This document shows, piece by piece, positions 54,207-62,296 of a DNA stretch of 64,000 nt (position 1 is the first letter of the stretch; every line of letters begins with the position of its first letter). Origin of the DNA: an uncultured Thiohalocapsa sp. (GTDB lineage: Bacteria > Pseudomonadota > Gammaproteobacteria > Chromatiales > Chromatiaceae); assembly GCF_913063425.1 (NCBI RefSeq), contig NZ_CAJXYK010000018.1, positions 1 through 64,000 on the forward strand. The letters run 5' to 3'. Below the pieces are notes generated by a model. The model saw only the letters and a program-made list of their open reading frames with translations, ran no database searches and was not told the origin of the DNA. The position numbers and the translations under genes are program-made.

Positions 54207-55094
54207 TCACTGGTACAGAACGCCATCCCGGCGACCCATTGAATACGCCCTCTCCCCAGCCGCCATGCGCAGCCGGGCCTCGACCCGGATCTTGTCCACC
54301 ACCTCGTGATCGGCGATCTCCGGGTACAGCGGATAAAAGCGTGCGACATCGAGCGCATTCGCCTTTGCCGCCAGCTCCATGCGCCGCCGGTCTTCGAGAC
54401 CCACGCCGTGCAGCATCAGCAGACGCGGGGCCTGGCGATGCAGATAGCGCTGACAAAGCTCCCGGTGCTCATCGTTGTCCCAGTCCTCGCGCACCAGGAA
54501 CGGCGGGAATTCCTCCGCCTCATGGTACCGCCGCGTAAACCACTGCGCCCTCGGCTTGCCGCCGGCACGCTCGGCGACACAGCGCTCCAGGCGATAGTTC
54601 ACGGGGCCATAGGCTCTGCTGCGCTCGGCCTCCGTCGTGTCGATGGGCATGACGGCGGCGGGGAGCGCGGCCCAGTCGGTGAGCTTCGGGAACGACGCCA
54701 TCTCTGAGGCATCGACGCAGGAGAAAATCAGGGCCAGCGGCGAATCGTCGGCGGGATCGAGCAGCCAGTATTCGTAGCGATCGGCGGCCTCGAACGGGAG
54801 CCGCGCCCCAAGCAGGAAGCGCGCGAGGTCGAGGATGCGCTGATCGACCTGGCCTTCATCCGTCACCGGGTTGTCGATGACGCGCGCGAGATCGCGGTGC
54901 CTGATGTGCGCCGCCCTGGTGAAGCGGCCCTGCTGCGGACCGCTGTTGCCCCGTGCGCTGCGCGCGTTGGCATAGATGAACTGGAACTCCCACAGGTCAC
55001 CATCGATGGACAACGCGCGCGCCTGCTCGGATTCCGCGATCTGTACCTGCGCGGAGTACGGCTGCAGGATGCGCTGGGAGTGGGCTCTGATCAT
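54207..55094 (-). CDS. Hypothetical soluble protein
   Basis: 295 aa, no signal or TM. The opening MIRAHSQRILQPYSAQVQIA and ARALSIDGDLWEFQFIYANA, and the later EEFPPFLVREDW and RLLMLHGVGLEDRRRMELAAKANA, look like a conserved folded protein, but I cannot name the family. The ending YSMGRRDGVLYQ is compact. It probably heads a two-gene unit with the small acidic protein. Confidence 0.75.
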   Translation of the reverse strand: MIRAHSQRILQPYSAQVQIAESEQARALSIDGDLWEFQFIYANARSARGNSGPQQGRFTRAAHIRHRDLARVIDNPVTDEGQVDQRILDLARFLLGARLPFEAADRYEYWLLDPADDSPLALIFSCVDASEMASFPKLTDWAALPAAVMPIDTTEAERSRAYGPVNYRLERCVAERAGGKPRAQWFTRRYHEAEEFPPFLVREDWDNDEHRELCQRYLHRQAPRLLMLHGVGLEDRRRMELAAKANALDVARFYPLYPEIADHEVVDKIRVEARLRMAAGERAYSMGRRDGVLYQ

Positions 55095-55570
55095 CGACGC
55101 TGGATCGCAGGCAGAAAGGGCTGTGGAGCAATGGGTGATGGGGCTTCGCGAGCAGTCTACCCAAGTCTGCCGAGCGCGCCCCGGGCGTCGGCGCGGCAGG
55201 CAGCGAGGCTCGGGACGCGCTTGCGCGGCCAGTGCCGGAAGCCGCTCGGCATCGGCGCGCGTGCAGACACCCTCGGCTTGAAGGTCGTGGCGGTAACGCT
55301 ACAGGGGAAGGTGATGCTTGTCGAGCGTCGGCGCGGACGGCGAAGCTTCGCTGAGGCTGGCGTGGGCCTTGCTTCAGGTCGTAAGAGAGCGGTGGCCGGG
55401 TGCGTGCGCGGGACCACCGGCAGCCGGGCCACGCAGCGCTGATGCAAAGCCCCGGCAGGCCGGCGCCGTGCGCAGGCGGGCCAGCCACCGAGCCGACCAC
55501 CGGACCGGACTCAGGCCCGTTCCTTGAAGGCGGGGCTGATGATCCGGTCCTCCAACCGGAGGAACCGACG
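55095..55570. other. Intergenic region, no gene seen
   Basis: 476 bp between a minus-strand gene start and the EF-hand gene, so it should hold promoters in both directions. Short open frames here have no family resemblance. No clear boxes. Confidence 0.45.
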
Positions 55571-56125
55571 ATGCAAACGCGCACCAAGCAAACCCCCATG
55601 CGCCGCGCAGCCCTGGCCGCCGCCGTGGCGACCGCGCTGGCAATGCCCCTGGCCGCGAACGCCGAGCGAGGCGATGCCGTCTACTACGAGCCCGCCGACT
55701 TTCCGGATATGGATATCGACAACAGCGGCACGCTGACCCCAGGCGAGGTGCAGGGCCGCTCGCCGCTGGCCGGTCAGTGGGATCGCTTCGACACGAACGG
55801 CGACGGCCGCATCGATCGCGAGGAGTTCGACGAATTCCAGGTCTATGAGGGCGCGACCCCCGAGGTGCTCCCAGCGATGCCGCAGACGGAGCCGGGCCCG
55901 ACGGCACCGCCGTTGGGACCCGAGATCGGGGCACCGGATTTCGATGAGCTGGACATCAACCGCGATGGCGTCCTGTCCAAGGGCGAGGCCGGCGGCCGCA
56001 AGGGGCTGTTGGATGAGTTCTGGCAAGCGGATCAGAACCGCAACAACGTCATCGATCGGGCCGAGTTCTCCGCTTTCGAGGCCAAGGGACCGACCCTGCC
56101 GCCGTCAGAACCGCAATCCCGCTGA
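55571..56125 (+). CDS. Secreted EF-hand calcium-binding protein
   Basis: 184 aa from the ATG at 55571 (GGAGGA upstream). Signal peptide about 1-32 ending AANA. Four EF-hand-like loops, in two pairs separated by a Pro-rich linker: DIDNSGTLTPGE, DTNGDGRIDREE, DINRDGVLSKGE and DQNRNNVIDRAE. The second and third have canonical Asp/Asn spacing; the fourth has a weaker middle. It should bind Ca2+ in the periplasm; the partner is unknown. It is isolated by more than 400 bp upstream. Confidence 0.88.
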   Translation: MQTRTKQTPMRRAALAAAVATALAMPLAANAERGDAVYYEPADFPDMDIDNSGTLTPGEVQGRSPLAGQWDRFDTNGDGRIDREEFDEFQVYEGATPEVLPAMPQTEPGPTAPPLGPEIGAPDFDELDINRDGVLSKGEAGGRKGLLDEFWQADQNRNNVIDRAEFSAFEAKGPTLPPSEPQSR

Positions 56126-56315
56126 AAATGCCCCGCACCCGGGGTACGGACACCGCCAAGCCCCAACAGCCGCGCAGGGAAGCGCGGCGCGACGCTTGAG
56201 CCCGCTGCGCTGTCGCGGGAGCGCTTCCCGCCGGCCGGCGCGACTGCCCCATAGGTCCACACCAGAGGTCCACATCAGCGCCGGCCGATCTCCCGGCCAC
56301 AGCCACCCGCAGACA

Positions 56316-56615
56316 TCATCGAGACCCGTCTCCTGCATCGCCGCCTGACCGCCGATGGCGACCAAAGGCACGATAGGCGAGAAGCCAGAAGGTGGCGAAC
56401 ATGAGCACGGCCACGGCGAGGAGAATCCCTCCCACCACGGCGAGATCCGGATCGAGCACCGGCGCCGCCAGCAGGAAGCCGGCCCCGACCAGGCCGAACA
56501 GCAGGCTGTAAGCGAAGGTGGGCTGGGCGCAGCAGAGGCGGGCCTTGCGCCACCATGGCAGTGTCCGCCAGCCGGGAATGGGCCGCAGGCGGCGGGCATA
56601 GTCGGGTTCCGTCAT
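56316..56615 (-). CDS. Small hypothetical membrane protein
   Basis: 99 aa with two TM helices (about 34-55 and 58-82) and a basic C-terminus (RAFGRHRRSGGD). The N-terminal TEPDYARRLRPIPGWRTLPWWRK is amphipathic. No family recognised. It starts three bases after the stop of the DsrC-like gene on the same strand, so the two are co-transcribed and may act together at the membrane. Confidence 0.7.
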   Translation of the reverse strand: MTEPDYARRLRPIPGWRTLPWWRKARLCCAQPTFAYSLLFGLVGAGFLLAAPVLDPDLAVVGGILLAVAVLMFATFWLLAYRAFGRHRRSGGDAGDGSR

Positions 56616-56618
56616 TGC

Positions 56619-56972
56619 TCACTCCGTCGTCGTGTCGTCGGTTTCCATGTTCTCCATGTAAACGCGCGCCTCCTCGCCGGGGTCCGGCAGCCCCGCGACC
56701 TTCCAGGCCTCGATGAGACCGCCGAAGAGCTTGTCGATGCAGCCCGCGGTCAGGTCGAGCTCCCGACACAGGTGTCGCTGCAACGGCAGATCCCCCGCCT
56801 CCAGCCAGTTCGTGCGCAGGCGCTCGATAATCCGCCAGTGCGCAACGGCCAGCTCGCCGATGCCCAGGCTGCGGGCCGTACGCTGGGCGAGGTGTGCGTC
56901 CCAGAGCGCCGGGTCGGTGAGGAACCCCTTGCTGTCCAGGGCGTTCGGGCGTTTTTCATCTCGCTGGATCAT
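56619..56972 (-). CDS. DsrC/TusE-family protein lacking both signature cysteines
   Basis: 117 aa from the ATG at 56972; a GTG-type extension to 57035 is less likely. The family pattern is clear: SKGFLTDPALWDAHLAQRTA, GIGELAVAHWRIIERLRTNW, then LHRELD-like HLCRELDL and the C-terminal EAWKVAGLPDP. In DsrC this end reads CRFAGLPKPTGCV, where both Cys carry sulfur; here the first is Trp and the last is absent, with an acidic tail instead. So it cannot be the sulfur carrier DsrC or a normal TusE; a regulatory or structural role is more likely. It is followed directly by a small membrane protein gene. Confidence 0.8.
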   Translation of the reverse strand: MIQRDEKRPNALDSKGFLTDPALWDAHLAQRTARSLGIGELAVAHWRIIERLRTNWLEAGDLPLQRHLCRELDLTAGCIDKLFGGLIEAWKVAGLPDPGEEARVYMENMETDDTTTE

Positions 56973-57496
56973 GGCGTGACTCCAATTGACGTTGCTCCCC
57001 GTCGGCTCTACAGGGCTTTGCACTGCGTCATGCAACCGTCACACCAGCGGCCCGTCACTGGCCCGCCAGTAGCTCGCCACCGGCCCACCGACACCGCCAT
57101 CTGACCGCGGCGCGCTGCCACCCGAAGGCAAGGCCCATCGCCCAGCCAAGCCAAGCCAAGCCAAGCCAAGCCAAGCCAAGCACAGCACAGCACAGCACAG
57201 CACAGCAGCGGACCACCCGACGGCTGCGGGGCATCTCCACCGCGCTCGGGGCATAGGACCCCTTGCCGTTGCAGCAAGCAGGCTGTTTGGGAAGCAGGTG
57301 CGCCGGCGCACTCCACCGCCGCGACCGTCGCCCCCTTCACCCTGTCCTGCGCCGGACCACCGACTGCGACGCGGTCTGCGCAAGCCACCGGCACCTGGCA
57401 CCCGCATTGCTCGCAGCGGGGTACGCAGCAACAACAGACGGCAACGCCGGGCGGGGATACACCGCCCCGCGTCACCGCAGCGCCCCGGAGGTTCCC
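56973..57496. other. Divergent intergenic region with pentanucleotide satellite
   Basis: 524 bp between the DsrC-like gene and the flavin reductase gene. It holds the (CCAAG)7(CACAG)5 array at 57146-57205; otherwise no gene is supported on either strand. Confidence 0.6.
57146..57205. repeat. Pentanucleotide satellite (CCAAG)7(CACAG)5
   Basis: Seven uninterrupted CCAAG units (57146-57180) are followed at once by five CACAG units (57181-57205). All copies are perfect, so it is prone to slippage. It lies about 290 bases upstream of the flavin reductase gene and 170 bases upstream of the DsrC-like gene (other strand). Confidence 0.95.
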
Positions 57497-58162
57497 ATGG
57501 CCCACCAAGCCACACTGCTCATGCGCCAGTTCGTTACCCACGACGTGCAGCGCCTGCTGCTGACGCGTCCGGACGGTCTCAGCTGGCAGCCGGGACAGGG
57601 CCTGGAGCTCGCCATCGACCAGGACGCATGGCGCGACCAGGGGAGACCCTTCACGCCCACCTCCCTGCTGGAGGACCGCATCCTGGAGCTGACCGTCAAG
57701 CGCTACCCGGAGGAGGACGGCGTCACCGAGGCCCTGCACGCGCTGGAGCCCGGCGCGGCGCTGCTGCTGAGCGACCCCTTCGGCACCATCACCTATCAGG
57801 GTCCGGGCACCTTCATCGCCGCCGGCACCGGCCTGACCCCCTTCCTCGCCATGCTGCGGCGACTGGCGAAGGACGAGGCCCTGGCGGGCCACCGGTTGTT
57901 GCTGTCCAACAAGGGCGAGCGGGACGTGATCTGCGCCAAGGAGCTTTCCCACTATCTCGGCGACGACTTGGTGCTCACCTTCACCCGCGAGGACGACGCC
58001 GGGCGGCAGGGCCGACGCATCGACACCGCCTTCCTCGACGCCAACATCGCCGACCGCGAGGGCCATTGCTACGTCTGCGGGCCGGACCCGTTCGTCCAAA
58101 GCATCAACGATGGGCTGCTGAGCCTCGGCATAGATCCGGACCAGCTGGTGTATGAGCGCTGA
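57497..58162 (+). CDS. FAD-binding oxidoreductase, ferredoxin-NADP reductase-like
   Basis: 221 aa from the ATG at 57497 (GGAGG upstream). It is short for the family: an FAD-binding half (SWQPGQGLELAID; RPFTPTSLLEDRILELTVKRY, the RxYS-like flavin contact) and an NAD(P)-binding half (FIAAGTGLTPFLAMLRRLAKD; HCYVCGPDPFVQSINDGLLSLG). It has no ferredoxin domain of its own. It should move electrons between NAD(P)H and a separate protein. It is followed by sodB on the same strand after 114 bases, suggesting an oxidative-stress or redox context. Confidence 0.85.
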   Translation: MAHQATLLMRQFVTHDVQRLLLTRPDGLSWQPGQGLELAIDQDAWRDQGRPFTPTSLLEDRILELTVKRYPEEDGVTEALHALEPGAALLLSDPFGTITYQGPGTFIAAGTGLTPFLAMLRRLAKDEALAGHRLLLSNKGERDVICAKELSHYLGDDLVLTFTREDDAGRQGRRIDTAFLDANIADREGHCYVCGPDPFVQSINDGLLSLGIDPDQLVYER

Positions 58163-58276
58163 CCCGCTGACCCGGCCTCCCCAGACCACCCTGGTGCCGC
58201 GCCGGTACGTCCTATGCCGCCCGTGCCGGTGCACCACACCACCAACCGCCACCACACGCCATCGACAGGAGGACCC

Positions 58277-58882
58277 ATGTCCCAGCACCGCCTACCCGAT
58301 CTCCCGTACGCGGAAGACGCGCTCGCGCCGCACATCTCCGCGGAGACCCTCGGGCTCCATCACGGCAAGCACCACGCCACCTATGTGGACAAGCTGAACA
58401 ACCTCATCGAGGGCACCGACTTCGCCGACAAGCCCCTCACCAACATCATCGTCGAAGCCGACGGCGGCATCTTCAACAACGGTGCCCAGGCCTGGAATCA
58501 CGCGTTCTACTGGCACTGCCTGAGCCCCGACGGCGGCGGCAACCCGGAGGGCGAGCTGGCCACCCGGATCGGCCGGGATTTCGGCACCACCGATGCGCTG
58601 CGCGAGCAGTTCTCCAAGGCCCTGACCACCTTGTTCGGGTCCGGCTGGGTGTGGCTCGCGTTGGACCCGAGCGGCAAGCTCGTCATCGAGAGCCGCAGCA
58701 ACGCCGGCAACCCGTTGCGCGACGGCCTGCTGCCCATCCTCACCTGCGACATGTGGGAGCACGCCTATTACGTGGACTACCGCAACCGCAAGCAGGCCTA
58801 TGTCGACGCCTTCTGGAAGCTCGTGAACTGGCGCTTCGCGGCGGAGAACGTGGCCCGTGGCAAGCCGTTCCAGGTGCAGTGA
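58277..58882 (+). CDS. sodB: Iron superoxide dismutase SodB
   Basis: 201 aa from the ATG at 58277, with AGGAGGACC just upstream. Metal ligands sit in LGLHHGKHHATYVDKLN, NNGAQAWNHAFYWHCL and CDMWEHAYYVDYRNRK, and the family end NWRFAAENV is intact. The NNGAQ form with WEHAYY fits the Fe type rather than the Mn type. It converts superoxide to peroxide in the cytoplasm. Apparently independent of the following genes (226 bases). Confidence 0.97.
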   Translation: MSQHRLPDLPYAEDALAPHISAETLGLHHGKHHATYVDKLNNLIEGTDFADKPLTNIIVEADGGIFNNGAQAWNHAFYWHCLSPDGGGNPEGELATRIGRDFGTTDALREQFSKALTTLFGSGWVWLALDPSGKLVIESRSNAGNPLRDGLLPILTCDMWEHAYYVDYRNRKQAYVDAFWKLVNWRFAAENVARGKPFQVQ

Positions 58883-59108
58883 CGGCGTGCAGCGGGGCAA
58901 ATCCCCCCGAGCGGCGCATTTCGACCAGTGCCCGGCCCGGGGGCGCCGCGGCTGAGGCGCCGGCAGCGCGCCGCAGCCGCGGCAGTACCGGCAGGACCGC
59001 TTCTTGCTTCACAAGGGATGGAGTCACGCGCGTCGGCGAGCCCCGGTCCATGCCGCCGTCGGCCATCGCCGCGCCAGCAGAACGGCCAAAGATGCAGGAG
59101 ACACAGCC

Positions 59109-59396
59109 ATGGCAGACAAGAGCAATCACACCGAGACCACCGAGACCGAGCGTGTGGTCAAGGCCCTCCACGAGGCACTCGACCGCGTTGCCGAGCAGGC
59201 CGGCGGTGCCGAGCAGAACATGCGAGAAAGCGCCGCCGGCATGCAGGAGCGGGTGCGCAGCACCGGCCGGCAAGTGCGTGCCAAGGGCAATGAGGCCGCG
59301 AACGTGGTGGAAGACTACGTAGACGACCACCCCTGGGCTGCGGTGGGACTCGCCTTCGGGGCAGGGATCATCCTTTCCTCGATGCTGCGGCGCTGA
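59109..59396 (+). CDS. DUF883/YqjD-ElaB family membrane-anchored protein
   Basis: 95 aa from the ATG at 59109 (GGAG upstream). A long N-terminal amphipathic helix (ETTETERVVKALHEALDRVA) leads to a C-terminal hydrophobic helix (VDDHPWAAVGLAFGAGIIL), the YqjD/ElaB arrangement, with the DDHPW motif before the TM. In E. coli YqjD links ribosomes to the inner membrane in stationary phase. It is the first of a set of three genes resembling yqjD-yqjE-yqjK. Confidence 0.9.
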   Translation: MADKSNHTETTETERVVKALHEALDRVAEQAGGAEQNMRESAAGMQERVRSTGRQVRAKGNEAANVVEDYVDDHPWAAVGLAFGAGIILSSMLRR

Positions 59397-59400
59397 CGCC

Positions 59401-59844
59401 ATGTCGGTGACTGCCAATCATGCTGCCGATGATGCCGCACAGGCAGCGCCGCCCACCGGCGACGATGAGTCCGTGCGCGCAGCCCGGCTCGGCGACGCCA
59501 TCACGGACCTCGCCGCCAGCTGGCGCGCCACCACCGCCGCCGTCGCCGATCTCGCCAGCGCTGAGGCCCGCCTCGCGCTGGCCGCGGCGCTGCGCATCGC
59601 CTTGCTCGGGGCGCTGGCGGCGATTGCCGTCGGCAGCGCCTGGCTGCTCGCGATGCTCGCCGCCGGCGTGCTGCTGGCGAACGCCCTGGGCTGGCCGCTG
59701 GCCTTGGGCCTTCTCGCCGCCGCCAACCTGCTCGCCGCCGGCATCTGCATCGCATTGACGGGCATGCTCACCCGCCATCTGACCTTCCCGGCGCTGCGCA
59801 TGGCCTTGGCGCCACGCAGGTCAGTGGGTGCTGATGCCCCCTGA
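59401..59844 (+). CDS. DUF1469/YqjE-like phage holin family protein
   Basis: 147 aa, four bases after the YqjD-like gene. Residues 1-60 are Ala-rich with a SWRATTAAVADLASAEARLAL helix, then two TM segments (about 62-85 and 90-115), a DUF1469 layout shared with YqjE. Named holin-superfamily only by shape; no lysis role is implied. Order and spacing support an envelope role together with its neighbours. Confidence 0.85.
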   Translation: MSVTANHAADDAAQAAPPTGDDESVRAARLGDAITDLAASWRATTAAVADLASAEARLALAAALRIALLGALAAIAVGSAWLLAMLAAGVLLANALGWPLALGLLAAANLLAAGICIALTGMLTRHLTFPALRMALAPRRSVGADAP

Positions 59845-59904
59845 GGCCGCGCCACGCGAGCCCCGGCCGTCCATCCCAGCATCCCGCCGGAGGAGAGTCC
59901 GAAC

Positions 59905-60231
59905 ATGCTGCTGCGCGCACTCCGCCCCTCCCTGGCCGCGCATCGCCGCGACGTGCGCCGCGCTGTCCTGAGGCTCGCCGCCTGTCGCCGCGATGCGGTC
60001 CGCCAGCGCCGCCACACCGCGGCACTGATCCATGATCGCCTGACCAGCCAGGAGACGCTCATCCTGACCTTCGACGCCGGCCTCACCCTCGGCATGCTCG
60101 CTCCCCAGAGCCGCCGCGACGCGGCGCCGGCAGCACGCCGGCCCGTCACCCACAACCGGGCGCTCCAATCGCTGCTGAAGGCGGCACGGCGGCTCGCCGT
60201 CCGCCAGGCCCTCGGCGTCATGGCGCCGTAA
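59905..60231 (+). CDS. YqjK-like small hypothetical protein
   Basis: 108 aa, strongly basic, no clear TM (LAAHRRDVRRAVLRLAACRRDAVRQRR). The position after YqjD- and YqjE-like genes suggests a YqjK equivalent; the sequence itself is too biased to prove it. GGAGGAGAG precedes the ATG. The next gene (brkB) starts 29 bases after its stop, so the four genes are probably one operon. Confidence 0.65.
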   Translation: MLLRALRPSLAAHRRDVRRAVLRLAACRRDAVRQRRHTAALIHDRLTSQETLILTFDAGLTLGMLAPQSRRDAAPAARRPVTHNRALQSLLKAARRLAVRQALGVMAP

Positions 60232-60260
60232 GCCCACAACGTCCGCGAGGAGGAGATCCC

Positions 60261-61316
60261 ATGCAAGCAGGCACTCCCGCCCACACTGGCGACACCGCCG
60301 GCGGCTTCGCGCCCGGCCGGGATGCCATCTCGCCCATGGTCATGCCGGGCCGGGGCTGGTGGCAGATCCTGCGGCGTGTGCTGCGCCGCTTCATGCAGGA
60401 GAACCTGGGCCTGGTGGCGGCCGGAGTCGGCTTCTACAGCCTGCTCGGGCTGTTCCCGGCCATCGCCGCCCTGGTGACGACCTATGACCTGATCTTCGAT
60501 CCTACGCAGATCCAGGCGCAGTTCGATGCGCTGCAGGGCGTGCTGCCGGCTCCGGTGCACCAGCTCATCGCCACGCGGATCGAGGCTGCGTCGGATACGG
60601 GCTCGGAGGCCCTCGGCTTCGGCCTTGCAGGTGCGGTGCTCCTGTCGCTTTGGGGTGCGACCCGCGGCACCCGGGCGCTGATCATCGCGCTCAACATCGC
60701 CTACGACGAGCCGGAGGACCGAAGCTTCTTCGGCCTGAATCTGATGGCCTTCGGGCTCACGCTGTTTCTGGTGCTGGTGGTGGCAGCGGCCATCGTCGCC
60801 ACCGTCGCCGTGCCCATCATCATCAACCTGGTGAGCCTCGGCACCGTGCCGGAGGTGCTGGCGGCCTGGCTGCGCTGGCCCCTGCTGGCCCTGGTGGGCC
60901 TGACGGCGCTGGCGGTGCTGTATCGCTACGGACCCTCGCGGCGCGCCGCCCGCTGGCGCTGGCTGCCCGTCGGGTCCCTGTTGGCGGGGATCCTGTGGCT
61001 CGGCGCCTCCGCCCTGTTCTCGGTGTACGTGGCCAACTTCGGCGCCTATAACGCCACCTACGGCTCTCTCGGCGCTGTCATCGTGCTGTTGCTCTGGCTC
61101 TACCTGTCCGCGGCGGCGGTGATCATCGGCGCGGTGGTCAACGCCGAGACCGAGCGCCAGACCGCCCGCGACAGCACCGTGGGTGCGCCCCGACCACGGG
61201 GCGAGCGGGGCGCGGAGGTGGCGGACCGGCTACCGGGGGAGCAGCAGGACCCCGAGCGACAGCGCGAGCGGGCCACCACATCCAGTGATACCACGGGAAG
61301 CGGGGCGGGGCGCTGA
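60261..61316 (+). CDS. YihY/BrkB family inner-membrane protein
   Basis: 351 aa with six TM helices. The family marks are the opening MQENLGLVAAGVGFYSLLGLF, SLWGATRGTRALIIALNIAYDE, and near the end YNATYGSLGAVIVLLLWLYL. The C-terminal 50 residues are a hydrophilic tail. Function is unsettled (once called ribonuclease BN in error). Its position after the YqjD/E/K-like genes, with GAGGAGGAGAT upstream, suggests joint expression. Confidence 0.93.
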   Translation: MQAGTPAHTGDTAGGFAPGRDAISPMVMPGRGWWQILRRVLRRFMQENLGLVAAGVGFYSLLGLFPAIAALVTTYDLIFDPTQIQAQFDALQGVLPAPVHQLIATRIEAASDTGSEALGFGLAGAVLLSLWGATRGTRALIIALNIAYDEPEDRSFFGLNLMAFGLTLFLVLVVAAAIVATVAVPIIINLVSLGTVPEVLAAWLRWPLLALVGLTALAVLYRYGPSRRAARWRWLPVGSLLAGILWLGASALFSVYVANFGAYNATYGSLGAVIVLLLWLYLSAAAVIIGAVVNAETERQTARDSTVGAPRPRGERGAEVADRLPGEQQDPERQRERATTSSDTTGSGAGR

Positions 61317-61369
61317 GCTTGCTCGCGATGCCGAGTCGCCGCCGGTGGGCCCCGGGAGCATCGGCTCCA

Positions 61370-62011
61370 TCACCCCGGCTGGTCCCCGCTGTGCAGCAGG
61401 TCGCCGGCGGGGCCGTCCCCCGCCACCTCGTCCGTGTCCGCGCAGCGGCTCAAAATCAGCGCAGGCGGGTCCACCGAGAAGATGAAAGGCGCGGCACGGC
61501 GGAGCGCACTCAAGCCCAGAATCTGGCGGGAATCACCCGGAAACACCGCCGCTTCCACGTCCGTGAGCCAGCAGCGGGCGCCGATGCGCAGGCGGGCGAT
61601 GGCGTAGACCGGAACCTCGATCTCGGACCCATCGGCAAGCACCCCGCGCAGTTGTTTCACATACCGGGCAGCGTCGCGCTGGCGCAGCGCCGCAAGGGTG
61701 TGCTCGTTGATGGTCATGTAGCCGGACCCGGTGTCCACCATCAGCTCCACCGGCCCGTAGCCGTGGATGTCACCGCTGACGTAGAAGGTCGCGGCGGACT
61801 TCTCCTGCATGGCGATACGAAACCCGAAGTCTTCGAGACCAGTGTCGGCCGCGGCGGCGACTTGCCAGCACAGCAGACATGCCACCAGGGGAGCCGACAG
61901 CCGCCTGGGCCGCAGCCGCAACCGGGGCCGGCATCGGAATGGACGCCGCAGCGGCGACGAGGAGAAGCCCGCAAAAAGGGCCGGAACAAGGCACAGGGCG
62001 GCGCGTCGCAT
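61370..62011 (-). CDS. Retropepsin-like aspartyl protease, secreted
   Basis: 213 aa from the ATG at 62011; a TTG about 80 nt further in would give a cleaner signal peptide ending WQVAAA. The mature part has ELMVDTGSGYMTINEHTLAAL (the DTGS catalytic triad, then flap residues), and VEAAVFPGDSRQILGLSAL, with the usual ILGLS second motif. It is a single-domain aspartic protease that should act as a dimer, in the periplasm. Similar bacterial proteins are of unknown substrate. It is divergent from the cardiolipin synthase gene across the tandem repeat. Confidence 0.75.
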   Translation of the reverse strand: MRRAALCLVPALFAGFSSSPLRRPFRCRPRLRLRPRRLSAPLVACLLCWQVAAAADTGLEDFGFRIAMQEKSAATFYVSGDIHGYGPVELMVDTGSGYMTINEHTLAALRQRDAARYVKQLRGVLADGSEIEVPVYAIARLRIGARCWLTDVEAAVFPGDSRQILGLSALRRAAPFIFSVDPPALILSRCADTDEVAGDGPAGDLLHSGDQPG

Positions 62012-62062
62012 GATGCTGGCGGGGCGGTCGTGCGTCAGCGGTGGTCGGGGAAGTGGCGTGTG

Positions 62063-62207
62063 CTGCGGATCGCTGGCTGCGGATCGCTGGCTGCGGATCG
62101 CTGGCTGCGGATCGCTGGCTGCGGATCGCTGGCTGCGGATCGCTGGGCAGCAGATCGCTGGGCAGCAGATCGCTGGGCAGCAGATTGCCGGGCTGCGGAT
62201 TGCCCGG
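62063..62207. repeat. Tandem repeat, six 14-bp units then four diverged 15-16-bp units
   Basis: CTGCGGATCGCTGG is repeated six times without change from 62063 to 62146. GCAGCAGATCGCTGG follows at 62147 and 62162, then diverged units to 62207. The array occupies most of the 285-bp gap between the divergent retropepsin and cardiolipin synthase genes, so it lies in both promoter regions. Confidence 0.95.
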
Positions 62208-62296
62208 TCGATGCGCGCGGCAACCGGCAGCCGGAGGGTGGAAGTTACACCGAATCCGGACCTCAGCACAAACCCGTACAGCGCAGGGGAGATCTG

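Noticed and set aside
57008-58288. Minus-strand open frame of 426 codons opposite the flavin reductase
   Set aside because: Low-complexity translation through the CCAAG array; the plus-strand gene has clear family motifs.
61319-62296. Upstream extension of the cardiolipin synthase frame
   Set aside because: It runs through the tandem repeat and antisense to the retropepsin gene; the ATG at 62297 has a ribosome site and gives a proper N-terminal helix.
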